NCBI GenBank assembly: GCA_905178155.1
Contig: CAJINV010000004.1
Span: 9,648,625-9,712,624, forward strand
Source of the DNA: Amoebophrya sp. A120
Lineage: Eukaryota; Sar; Dinophyceae; Syndiniales; Amoebophryaceae
DNA: 64,000 nt
Direction of reading: 5' to 3'
Shown here: positions 53,615-63,345 of the stretch, piece by piece
Numbering within the stretch: position 1 is the stretch's first letter
Layout: the number at the start of each line of letters is the position of its first letter
The notes under the pieces: generated by a model
What the model was told of the DNA's origin: nothing
Database searches by the model: none
What the model saw: the letters and a program-made list of their open reading frames with translations, nothing else
Translations under genes and position numbers: made by a program

Positions 53615-54349
53615 GTCTCGTACTTTCGTTCTTTTTTTTTTCGGTTTATTCTGGTTGACGTTGATCAACAACAAGTACGTTTATATTCGAAAAAGTACCA
53701 AAACCTTTATCACAAAAGTAGAAGTACTTCAAAAAAGTTATACGTAGTACAAAACACAAAACCAAAAGTTAAAGTAACAATATCAGCCAGCTTTGAAGAT
53801 TTTCAGTACTGTAGCCAAATTTCAGGCAACGTCGCGAATATGTTGTCTTCGCCCACAGTAGCGCAGAATAACTCTGTGTGGCTTTCCGTTCTCATGATTA
53901 TGGTCTTTCACTTTGCTTGAATATGAATTTGTTTTTGTAGGAGCGTCTAGGTTTTTTTTCATCGTCACATCATAAAGTGCAAAGTCAAAGTTTCCCCACC
54001 GATCGAAAAGCAGATTTGAAAAGCTATAAACCAACGGAAAGTAGACACCTTCCAAACAGATGTTGGAGGGAGCACGCTGCGTGTTTCGACTCTGTTTTAA
54101 CTCAGTCTTGCTTGACTCGAAGATTTAAGAAAACCCCCTTCCCGATTGCATGCATGTCTACAACATGATAGGCGGACGCGAAGCCTTGACCTTCTTCGGC
54201 ATAAAATCCAAAAAAAAAAAATATAAAAGCAATGCTGTAGAAGGTAGAGTTTCAGTATTCGTTTAAAGAACGCATTGGCGTATGCGTAGCAAACTCTTAT
54301 AATTTTTCATCTTTTCATCCCCTTGCCTTTAGCAATACTTACTTTAATG
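53615..54349. other. intergenic, AT-rich
   Basis: 3' flank of secreted protein 2. Short frames only; an A run near 54211-54225. Nothing assignable. Confidence 0.45.
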
Positions 54350-54488
54350 TTTTCCACAGTCGTTGTACATCGTGGTTGTGCTTCCAGGTTCCTTCCACGT
54401 GTATTAAGCCCCATCCCGTTTCATAGGATATTGTTTTTACTTATTTATTGTTATTGCTCCTAATGCTATAAGTACAAGTAGCTAATCC

Positions 54489-54779
54489 CTAACCCCCCAG
54501 CACCGCAACGCCAACGATCGAAGGAGTACCAGAATGCCCATCAATATTTGGAAAAAGAACAGTACCTGCCCCCCGGCCTTTGGCCAGGAAGAGGAATTCC
54601 ATTGCATATCCTGCTCCCGATGAAATCTGTAGCGTAGTCATCCGCTCCTGTGGTTGCACCCCATAGAAGCACGCCCCCGGCGGCATAGCCTGTCGCGTCA
54701 CAGGAAACACGACATCCTCGACCCCCACATGACCCTTTTCCCCCGATGCAACTTTCATCCCCTTCGAATTCCGTTCCAC
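54489..54779 (-). CDS. small ORF, 96 aa, unknown
   Basis: ATG at 54777-54779 on the minus strand; starts MERNSKGMKVASGEKGHVG, continues VVFPVTRQAMPPGACFYGV and ends VGVAVLGG. No signal peptide or known domain. The copy at 47556-47819 does not keep the frame. Confidence 0.3.
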   Translation of the reverse strand: MERNSKGMKVASGEKGHVGVEDVVFPVTRQAMPPGACFYGVQPQERMTTLQISSGAGYAMEFLFLAKGRGAGTVLFPNIDGHSGTPSIVGVAVLGG

Positions 54780-54829
54780 CTGGCCGGTACGTCGTGTACA
54801 TGGTAGTGTTCTTTCACTTCCGTGTCATT

Positions 54830-54928
54830 ATCGTGTTTAGCCAAGCACGGCCGTGTTCCCTTGTCTGCCGATAGTTCGGAGGAGGTCGCTTCTCCGCTGG
54901 AGAAGAAAAAAAATAAGGGGAGAAAGTA
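54830..54928 (+). pseudogene. WDR74-like C-terminal tail fragment, second copy
   Basis: Same as 47870-47969: DSSEEVASPLEKKKNKGRK then stop TAA, without upstream WDR74 sequence. Arm B ends inside it at 54893. Confidence 0.65.
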
Positions 54929-55195
54929 AAGTTGCATGTGTACTAGAAGCATCTGTCTATGCTCGCCGAGGTTCATCATGCAAGAAAATCCACGTGTAAA
55001 CTCTTCGTAACGTCCTCACATCCTGACGTGTTGAATTCATTTTTGCGCGCTCTGGATCCTGTATGTAAGTATGATGTATTTCTGCGCGCTTTCTTTTTAC
55101 TACACCGTATAAGAAAACAAACACAAGTGGTGCCGTCCGTCGAAAGCGAAACTGCAACACCGGACAAGCTGAGGCTACATCCCGTACGCATTCTT

Positions 55196-55811
55196 CTTCG
55201 TCCCGTCGGACTGAGTTTTGGTCCTGTAAAAATATCTTCAAGAAACCGCTTCGTGAATCGTCCCTCCTCAAAGAAATCGTTCAACTTCGCACTTTTGTAG
55301 TACGTCCAGTTTACCTCGTACACCTTTTCCGTGTGTGATGCGTTTGATGAAACTCGTTCGGTACTACAGAACGACAGCAGTGGTCGGTCAACTTGTATTC
55401 ATCTCGTTTACTGCAGCGGACCACGACGAATTGCTTCTTCAATTATATTCCTCCTGTCACTTTCCCTGTGAATTTTCAGGCTCAGGCACCATCTCGGTCG
55501 CATTTATGCTCACCTCGTACTGGCGATAATTAAAGTATTTCTTCAGCACGTCGGTTGTCCTTGTCTGTTTCGATTTCCTCGGTGTGCTTTTAGTACCATT
55601 ATCCTACGACCTCTACCTCCGCTCGGTTTTGTTTTGGTTGGTCCCGAACCAACTTTGCTTCCTCACAAGTAGCTTCGGTTTGAAATCGAAGCTGAACATC
55701 TTCAATCTGTAGTACGTGTCAACTACCATCAAATTACTAGACGTTACAACATATACGACCACTATCTACATGTTTGCTTTTTACCAAGTTGGTAAGTACC
55801 ACCCGCCCAAA
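55196..55811. other. probable 5' flank of the membrane/coiled-coil gene
   Basis: No recognised gene. T/C-rich from about 55550 to 55690, and the frame of the following gene is open from about 55716 without an earlier ATG. Confidence 0.4.
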
Positions 55812-58800
55812 ATGGTTTTCTCCACGATCCGCACAGTGACCAATTTTACCCAATTTGTCCTGAAAGACCTCCCCGCGTCAGTCATGGTGGGCGCGGCGGC
55901 AACAGCACTGTACTTCGCGGAGGTACAGGCGGCGCTGAAAGTTGCGGGCGTGATGATCGGCGCGAACCCGCCGCTCGCGGCGTTATGCGCCTTCTTCGCG
56001 GTTGTGTTTTCCACCATTATCCTGTGCAAAAGTATCGTACTCGTAGTAATCGCAGTCATGCATTACAAATCTCCATGCCAAGGTAACACAGCATGACAAA
56101 TTTCATTTGTCATGCTGACCGAATTTGTAATGCGATTTCTACTAGTACGATACTTTTGCAATGCATAACCATGGCGGTGCTGCAGTACAAGGGCGATTTC
56201 GACTTTTTCTACTTCGCCAGGTATCAACCGTAAAAATGTCTGGGTCTGGAAAAATGCAACTTGTCATGCTCAATCTGAAGCATGCAAAAATCTGTGTTGC
56301 ATGATTACCAAAAGTCGTCCAGTTTTGATCAAGTCGGGAGGGAGTTTCTCATGCAGGATAGGCATGAGAGAGATCGCACAGAATCTGTCGTGCTAGGTCC
56401 TGCATTGCAGACCTCATGGGTCATGGAAAAGCTGCATGACAAATCTGACAATCTTCCAGACCCAGACACTTTTGCAATCCATACCAGGACGCGCGTCCGG
56501 AAGGACTACTACGACAGCATCGCGGAACTGGACTTTGACGGCTTTTACCAAACCATGCAATTGGACTACGAGAATTTGGTGAGATGGGTGTCAGAAAACG
56601 GAAACTACGTTTACACCGTATCCTATGTAGAAACGTCCCCACCCCATAGTTGTCATGCGGGTTTGCAATGACAGGAACATTTGTAATGCGAACCTACATG
56701 AGAGGAATTTCCCATCGTGTTTTGAAATTTGTAATGCCGTAAACAGGATAAGAAGGTGGGTTTGTGATGCGACTGTCCTTGCTAAGCTGCACTACACTAC
56801 AAAGACAAACCTGTCATGCATGGCTCCGAAAACTCCTGGATTTGTGTTGCCGAGTTCCCAACTTGACTATGGGGTGGGGACGTTTTTACATAGGATACAC
56901 TGTCGTGTCCGCAAACGTTTTGGATTTGTATTACTACCTTCTCGTCGATTTCGGGTTTATCCTGAGTAAAAACGTACCCACACCACAGTTGTAATGCAAA
57001 TCTGCATGCTGAAAATGTTTCTCATGCGGAGCCCCATGAGAAGCATTTTCCAATCGTGTTTTGCAATTTGTCATGCTCCAATCAGCATGGTCAGATAGAT
57101 CTGTGATGCTGCTGAGCTAGCTCAAACAGCACTACAATACGAATCCAAATTTGTCATGCAAAACAGCTAAAACTTGTGGATTTGTCTAGCCGATTCCCCA
57201 TCTTGACTCTGGTGTGGGTACGTTTTTACTCAGGATAGGGTTGCCGGTTTTGTTAGGCGCCATGGCGCTCGGCTCCGTCCTCGGCGTGGTGGGTCTGTAT
57301 GTACTCTTTGTCGGGCTGCGAAGGATGGTTTTTGGAAGAAATAAGGTTAATGTTCAACAGCACCCAAATTATGCACAGTTGATCGACGGCGCAATTTCTA
57401 GCAGTTCTGTTGGTGTTACTCTTCCGCAGATGACACAGATGAACAGATCCGGAAAGATTGCGAAGCCGAAGGAATCCGTGTCCATCCGCTCCCCGAATCT
57501 GTTAGCTCCTCCGAGTAGAAGATCTTCGAAAGAGAGTGTGACAAACATAAGTCCGCGTCCGGTTGACAGCAAAATGAATTCCGCACGACCGGTTTCCCCG
57601 ACCGCAACCTCGAGCCGCGCGTCTCCGCCAGGCAGTCCCCGCCGGCGTGTGTCCCGCACTGAGGCGGAGTACGAGCAGGACCAGCTCCTTACGCCCTACG
57701 ATGCGCAAGTGCTTTCGCCAACAGGGAATCAACCGAAGGACCGGTTTAAAAACCGGCTTTCCTCCTCGTCGCGGTCGCCGTCCCCCGTGGCTCGCGGCGG
57801 ATCCAAATCCTCCGAACGGAGTTCCAAGGGGAAGGGCGGGCTGGGCCGGAGCAGATCCCCTGTACCGGGGGCGGTGGATCCCTCGTCAAAATCGGAGAAT
57901 GATGAGTTGAATTCGAGCAGAAATCTATTGGAACAGTTGCAGCGAAAATCCGTGACCAAGACGGATTTGGAGTTCAAGGAACAGTCCACCGCACTGCAGC
58001 AAATTGGGGAGTACTTGGACCGACTGACGATGAGTGCCTTCAACTCCGGCCCCTTTGGAGGGATATCAAATGCAAAAATGTCTGGGTCTGGAAGATCGCA
58101 ACTTGTCATGCTAAATCTGATTCATGCAAAAACTCTGTGTTGCACGATTACTACCAACAGCCGTCCTTTTTTACCAAGTTGAGAGAAAATTTTTCATGCA
58201 GAATAGGTATGATAGATTTTTCACAGAATTTGTCATGCTTGGCACTGCATTCCAGACCTCATGGGTTATGTAACACCTGCATGACAAACCTTCCATTCAT
58301 CTAGACCCAGACATATTTGCAATCCATAAGGGAACAAGAAGCACAAGCAGCTGGTGAACCCGTACTACGTGCACCCGGCTTCGTATGGATGTGTCAGAGT
58401 TGAAATCGACAAAGTTGAAATGATTTGTCATGCATAAAATGCGACACAGAGACTGACTCTATTGCTGAAGGCGCAAGGGAGGCAGATTCTAGTGCTGGTA
58501 AGGGTCAAGCATTGGGCTGCTGACTAGCATGACAGGGAGCAGCCATCTTGCCCTAAACAGCATGACAGACTTGCTTCAGAGGCCAGGAAAACTTGTCATG
58601 CGCCGATTGATAACTGTGGGTCCAACTGGTATAGATTTCATGCATCGCAAATTATTTCAACTTTGTTAATTTCAATCCTGACAGTTCCATACTTCGGATT
58701 TGCCCGGGCAGAAATCGAAAAAGTACGACTTTGTGCAGCCGAAGTCGATTCAAATGGCGGAGCAGATCCACCAAGAGGCGGCTGAGAAGAAAGCGATGGA

Positions 58801-61651
58801 ACTAGAATTATACCAGCAGGAGCAACAAGATCTCTTGATGAACACAAACAACAGAAGTACTTCTCTCCGAGGGTCCTCTTCGTCCTCTGCTTCGAAAATG
58901 GACAAAAAACGTCGACCCTTCTACCTCCGTGCGGGCTCCTCGCGGAACAAGCACGCCTTGTCCCACTCCGCCTTCGAATTGCCCGGCGTGTTGCAGAAAA
59001 AACGGAAACTCGGGACCGTGAGGAAGCCGCCCCCGCTTGATTTCGGCGAGCTGGATTACGAAAAGGCGAAACAAGCCGGCTTGCACCACTTGATCCCGGC
59101 GGAGAAACTTGATGTTTATCCCGCTGGGGTCGTTTATCAAATGCAAATATGTCTGGGTCTGGAAGGTTGCAACTTGTGATGCTGTTCTTGGATTCTAAAA
59201 AAAATCTGTATTGCATGACCAGCAAGAGGAGCCCAGTTTGTGCTACGCGGGCGGGAGGCCATTTCTCATGCGGAATATTGCATCAGAAAGCCCTCTGAAA
59301 ATCTGTGAAGATGCTAGGCCACGCATTACAGGAATCATGGGTCATGCAAAATGTGCATGACAACCCTAGCATCTCTCCAGACCCAGACATATTTGCAATT
59401 GATATCGTCACCCCCGGAGCGATTTCCGCGAACGAGGAAGCGTCCGCGGCGTCCACACACGGAGGAAGGGATATCAACTGTAAAAATGTCTGGGTCTGGA
59501 AGATTCTAAACTTGTGATGCTGTCTCTGGATTCTGAAAAAAATTGTAATGCATGACCAGCAAGAGGACTCCAGTTTGTGCTACGCGGAGAGGTCATTTCT
59601 CATGCTGTAGAGGCATCACAAAGCGCTCTAAAAATATGTGATGCTACGGCATGCATCACAGACATCATGGGTCATGGAAAATATGCATGACAAATCTAGA
59701 AGTCTTCCAGACCCAGACATTTTTACATTTGATAAGGGATAACGAAGACGCAACTAACTCCCTCGAGATGAACACCAACAGCCTGGTGGACCTCGGTGAG
59801 ACCACACTGACCGCTTCGAAGCAGGAGATCGGGCGGTCGATGGGCAGGCGTATGAAATGCAAAAGCATCGTACTCGTATAAATCGCATGACAAATCTCCT
59901 CAGCATGAGAAATATAATTTGTAATGCGGATTCAACTTGAGAAGGAAATTTGTAATGCATGAATGCGATTAATAGTACGACTACGATACTTTTGCACAGG
60001 ATAAGGCGGACCAGAATCCTGTTCGGGAATCTGATCAACTCGCACAACATATCCCCCAGAAAAAGACCGACAGGTCATATTTGTAATGCAAAAATAAATA
60101 GACAAAAAAATCTGTATTGCATGCCCTAAACAGGATGCTATGGCCTCGCCCATGACAGATTTTCCTGTGTATTTATTTTTGCATTACAAATATGACCTGT
60201 CGGTCTTTTTCTGTGGGATACAACAAGAAGCGGCTTGTCGCAGGAGCCTCGGCTCCGCGGGACAGTGCCGCCGGACGTGCAGCCCCGCAGCCGAGTTCTT
60301 ACATGGTGGCACAGAAACGGCGGGACCAAATGCGCGGCCGCGCGAGATCTCGGTCTCCCTTCTTTTCGACGAGGAATGAGGATGATTTGGAGAAAAATCA
60401 TTTTGGTTCATCTCAACATCTCCAGTTGTACAACGACGAGTTATCGGGTACCACGATGACAAACGCCGACTTGCACCAGCACAACTATCAGCGGTCCCAG
60501 TCCGCCGGTACGCAGCCCTTTCAGCAACAGGAGGAGGAGAAGATGCAAACGCAGCTGCTCGCGATGCACTTCGAGTCCAAGTCGAAGCAGCAAGACGAGC
60601 GGATCTTGCACGCGCAGCAGTACGCGAGACAACTGGAGCTCAAGATGAAGCAGATGCAGAAGCGCGCCGAGCTCGCGGAAGAGAAGTTCCACATGCTTCG
60701 CTACGCCCAGCAGGAGGCGGGGGCGCCCAGCAAACTGCGGCTCGCGGGGGAGACCTTCGAAACGCAAATCCAAGCGGCTATGGCGATGGACGCGGCGCAG
60801 GCGGATCCGCAGCAGATGGCCCGGGTCGTGCACGACCTGGAGCAACAGCACAACCGGATGCTATCAAATGCAAAAATGTCCGGGTCTGGAAGAGTGCATG
60901 TTTGTCATGCTTGTCGGGCATGACTCTTAAATCTGTAATGCACGCTACCCAAGAGCCCAATTTTGCTGTCATGCAGAAACGCAGTTTGTCATGCAGAATA
61001 GGCAACATCTAGAAGCTCAAAAGCTTTGTCATGCTGAGCCAGCACTTGTGGCGTCTTCATGATACGCCACCCAGCATCACAAGTTTCCAGACCCAGACAT
61101 ATTGGCAATGCATAGATGCTGGGAAAGTGCAAGGTGGAACTCGCGAACAAGGAGGCGAAAATATCCTGAGTAAAAATATCCCCACCCCAGAGTTGTCATG
61201 CAAATCTGCATGCCAAAAAAGTTTCTCATGCGAAGCCCCATGAGAAGCTTTTTCTAGTCGCGTTTTGGGATTTGTGATGCTAGAAATAGCATGAAGTGCT
61301 AGATCTGTGATGCTGCTGAACTAGCTAAACAGGATCACACAAGGAAGACAAATTTGTCATGCGAAGCAACCAAAGTTGGCTGATTTGTCTAGCAGGTTTC
61401 CCATATTGACTCTGGTAATATGGGGATGTTTTTACTCAGGATAGAAAATGGACAAGATCCGCGCGTTCGCAAAGGACCGAATCGAGAAGCTGCAGCTGAA
61501 AGTCAAAGAAATGGAGCAGCAAAACTCGAAGCTGGTCGACGTTCCGGCGGAAAAATTTGACCAACGGATCAAGTTCTTGACGGACCGGGGCGTGGAGCTG
61601 GAAAAGCAAAAAGCAAAATTGACGAAGAAGAACGCGGACCTGGAGGTATAA
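55812..61651 (+). CDS. multi-pass membrane protein with Ser-rich and coiled-coil regions, 12 introners
   Basis: Exons 55812-56017, 56173-56221, 56489-56618, 56903-56957, 57243-58063, 58334-58383, 58697-59134, 59410-59471, 59740-59850, 60009-60049, 60226-60861, 61120-61161, 61449-61651. After exact removal of 12 elements the frame is open for 946 codons to GAG at 61645. It then ends GTA TAA, or that GTATAA is a donor as in WDR74. Membrane segments lie near residues 22-38, 42-69 and 126-173 (GLPVLLGAMALGSVLGVVGL). A Ser/Arg/Pro-rich region follows (SSSSRSPSPVARGGSKSSER), then basic and Gln-rich coiled coil (QLELKMKQMQKRAELAEEKF; DRIEKLQLKVKEMEQQNSKL). Probably an organelle- or envelope-anchored scaffold; family not recognised. 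Exons can be as short as 41-50 nt. Confidence 0.75.
56018..56167. mobile_element. introner, family B (150 bp)
   Basis: Inverted repeats GCAAAAGTATCGTACTCGTA / ACTAGTACGATACTTTTGC. Target duplication ACCAT at 56013-56017 and 56168-56172. It splits the second membrane segment (VVFST|MAVLQY). Confidence 0.93.
56222..56483. mobile_element. introner, family A (262 bp)
   Basis: Left TATCAACCGTAAAAATGTCT; right AGACACTTTTGCAATCCATA. Target duplication CCAGG at 56217-56221 and 56484-56488. This target happens to allow a frame-preserving GT-AG splice (CCAG|GTATC...CCAG|G), the only such case in the window. Confidence 0.95.
56619..56897. mobile_element. introner, family C variant (279 bp)
   Basis: Left TATCCTATGTAGAAACGTCC; right GGACGTTTTTACATAGGATA. 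Target duplication CACCG (56614-56618) / CACTG (56898-56902). The inverted repeats differ from other family C members at matched positions (CTATGTA against CTGAGTA), so both ends changed together. Confidence 0.92.
56958..57237. mobile_element. introner, family C (280 bp)
   Basis: Left TATCCTGAGTAAAAACGTAC; right GTACGTTTTTACTCAGGATA. Target duplication GGGTT at 56953-56957 and 57238-57242. Splits the third membrane region (DFGF|GLPVLL). Confidence 0.95.
58064..58328. mobile_element. introner, family A (265 bp)
   Basis: Left TATCAAATGCAAAAATGTCT; right AGACATATTTGCAATCCATA. Target duplication AGGGA at 58059-58063 and 58329-58333. Confidence 0.94.
58384..58691. mobile_element. introner, family G (308 bp)
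   Basis: Left TATGGATGTGTCAGAGTTGA then AATCGACAAAGTTGAAAT; right ATTTCAACTTTGTTAATTTC then AATCCTGACAGTTCCATA. Target duplication CTTCG at 58379-58383 and 58692-58696. Only family G copy; interior rich in GCATGACA. Confidence 0.93.
59135..59404. mobile_element. introner, family A (270 bp)
   Basis: Left TATCAAATGCAAATATGTCT; right AGACATATTTGCAATTGATA. Target duplication TCGTT (59130-59134) / TCGTC (59405-59409), one mismatch. Confidence 0.92.
59472..59734. mobile_element. introner, family A (263 bp)
   Basis: Left TATCAACTGTAAAAATGTCT; right AGACATTTTTACATTTGATA. Target duplication AGGGA at 59467-59471 and 59735-59739. It lies only 62 nt downstream of the previous element. Confidence 0.95.
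59851..60003. mobile_element. introner, family B (153 bp)
   Basis: Left TATGAAATGCAAAAGCATCG; right CGATACTTTTGCACAGGATA. Target duplication AGGCG at 59846-59850 and 60004-60008. The only element compatible with a frame-preserving GC-AG splice. Confidence 0.94.
60050..60220. mobile_element. introner, family D, near-palindrome (171 bp)
   Basis: Left TATCCCCCAGAAAAAGACCG continuing to about 60109; right half is its complement, ending TCGGTCTTTTTCTGTGGGATA. The arms pair over roughly 50 bp each, so most of the element is one hairpin. Target duplication CAACA at 60045-60049 and 60221-60225. Confidence 0.94.
60862..61114. mobile_element. introner, family A (253 bp)
   Basis: Left TATCAAATGCAAAAATGTCC; right AGACATATTGGCAATGCATA. 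Target duplication GATGC at 60857-60861 and 61115-61119. Confidence 0.93.
61162..61443. mobile_element. introner, family C (282 bp)
   Basis: Left TATCCTGAGTAAAAATATCC; right ATGTTTTTACTCAGGATA. Target duplication GAAAA at 61157-61161 and 61444-61448. Confidence 0.94.
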
Positions 61652-62640
61652 CTCCTATTGCTGAGCAGGGGCAGTTAAAATTTTGCAACAGGGAGGAAAA
61701 TCGTCCACGCCGAAAATTTTTTTACAATTTTCAAACTTTCCAAATCTCTCGCGATTTGGGAAGTCGCCCAACGCCCAACGCCCAACGCCCAACGGCCATT
61801 TTGCAGCTCGCAATATTTTTGCAGCTCGCAATATTTTCAAGCCCGAAATATTTTCAAGCTCGAAATATTTCCAAGCCCGAAATATTTTCAAGCTCGGAAT
61901 ATTTTCCAGCTCGGAGTATTTTCAAGCTCGAAATATTTTCCAGCTCGAAACATTTTCCAGCTCGAAATATTTTCCAGCTCGAAATATTTTCCAGCTCGAA
62001 ATATTTTCCAGCTCGAAATATTTCCCAGCTCGAAATATTTTCCAGCTCGAAATATTTTCCAGCTCGAAATATTTTCCAGCGGCCATTTTGCAGCTCGCAA
62101 TATTTTTGCAGCTCGCAATATTTTCAAGCCCGAAAAATTTTCAAGCTCGAAATATTTTCAAGCCCGAAATATTTTTAAGCTCGGAATATTTTCCAGCTCG
62201 GAGTATTTTCAAGCTCGAAATATTTTCCAGCTCGAAACATTTCCCAGCTCGAAATATTTTCCAGCTCGAAATATTTTCCAGCTCGAGCAAATATTTTCCA
62301 GCTCGAACAAATATTCCCCAGCTCGAAACATTTTCCAGCTCGAGCAAATATTTTCCAGCTCGAACAAATATTCCCCAGCTCGAAACATTTTCCAGCTCGG
62401 AATATTTTCCGGCTCGAAATATTTTCCGGCTCGAAATATTTGCCGGCTCGAAATATTTTCCGGCTCGAAATCTTTTCCGGCTCGAAATATTTTCCGGCTC
62501 GAAATATTTCCCGGCTCGAAATATTTTCCGGCTCGAAATATTTTCCGGCTGGAAATATTTCCCAGCTCAAAAATATTTTGCAGCGCAAAATATTTTGCAG
62601 GGTCGCTCGGATCTGCGCGGTCGCGTGGCACTTCCTTACT
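61652..62640. repeat. 17-bp satellite, CAGCTCGAAATATTTTC
   Basis: After CCCAACGCCCAACGC-type microrepeats (61765-61795), about 45 copies of a 17-bp unit run from 61800 to 62590. Variants form zones: AAGCTCG/AAGCCCG first, CAGCTCG in the middle, CGGCTCG last. A segment GCGGCCATTTTGCAGCTCGC plus the following units appears twice (about 61791 and 62077), a higher-order repeat of about 286 bp. 17 is not a multiple of 3 and the unit has no stop in several frames, so long frames exist on both strands; I treat it as non-coding. Confidence 0.85.
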
Positions 62641-62779
62641 GAAATCCCTAAGGAAAAAAAAACTTCAGCTGATCGCGCGTCCGAGGAGAGCAACGCGATC
62701 AGGCAGCCGAAGCCCGAAGGTGGCGATCGCATCCCTGCAAGTTGTACGCACGGGGATTGTCGCCTGTCCTACTGAGAAA

Positions 62780-63345
62780 TCCTTTCCCTGGGTAGCCAGA
62801 ATTGCTGTGCTAAACACAGCAACTCGGGGAAAACAACCGAAATCCTCCCTCCCCTTACCCATACCCTCCCACTATGCCAATATCCCCACACTATCCTGAT
62901 ACCCTCCCAATACCCTACTCGGAAATCTTTCCCCTGGGTAGCCAGAATTGCTGTGCTAAACGCAGCAACTCGGGCAAAAGAGCAAACTTTCCCCATCCGT
63001 TGCCAGTATCCTCCAACTATCCTGAAGACACCCTCCCACTATCCTATTGGAAATCTTTCTCCTGGGTAGCCAGAATTGTTGTGCTAAACACAGCAACTCT
63101 AGAAAAACAAACATCCTCTCACTATCCTGATACCCTCCCAGTATCGTGCTGAAAACCCGATCCCCGGGTAGCCAGAAGAGCTATGCTGAGCGCGCCAATT
63201 ACAAACAAGAAACAAACTTTTGTCATTCGGTCCCAATATCCTGGCACTAGAAAGGTAGCCCCCCATTACCCCAATGCCTTGCCATTGGGCCAATGTCTTC
63301 CCCGGGTAGCCGGAATAGCTGTGCTAAACACAGCAACTCGGGGAA
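62780..63345. repeat. tandem repeats with TGTGCTAAACACAGCAACTC core
   Basis: Five copies at about 62795, 62945, 63075, 63175 (diverged) and 63305 of TGGGTAGCCAGAATTGCTGT then GCTAAACACAGCAACTC, 100-150 bp apart. The core can pair TGTG with CACA and GCTGTG with CACAGC. Spacers are C/T-rich (CCTCCCACTATCC). No gene. Confidence 0.7.

Larger units (their letters stand above)
45254..54893 (+). repeat. right arm (arm B) of the 9,640-bp inverted pair
   Basis: Exact reverse complement of 21745-31384. This arm runs continuously into unique sequence on both sides (WDR74 copy 1 on the left, the membrane-protein region on the right) with no gap, so it is the reliable location. Confidence 0.93.
54350..55195 (+). 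repeat. duplicated segment Q (matches 47385-48235)
   Basis: Second copy of segment P, about 6.97 kb downstream. It extends about 300 bp beyond the end of inverted arm B (54893), so the P/Q tandem duplication is independent of the inverted-arm artefact. Confidence 0.8.

Noticed and set aside
61683-62642. 319-codon frame (FPARNIFQLEIFSSSKY-type repeats) as a repetitive protein
   Set aside because: Frames are open on both strands because the 17-bp unit lacks stops; no start context and no non-repeat domain.
62780-63345. Possible CRISPR-like array (repeat-spacer pattern)
   Set aside because: Repeats are imperfect, spacers vary widely in length, no cas genes are present and the genome is eukaryotic.
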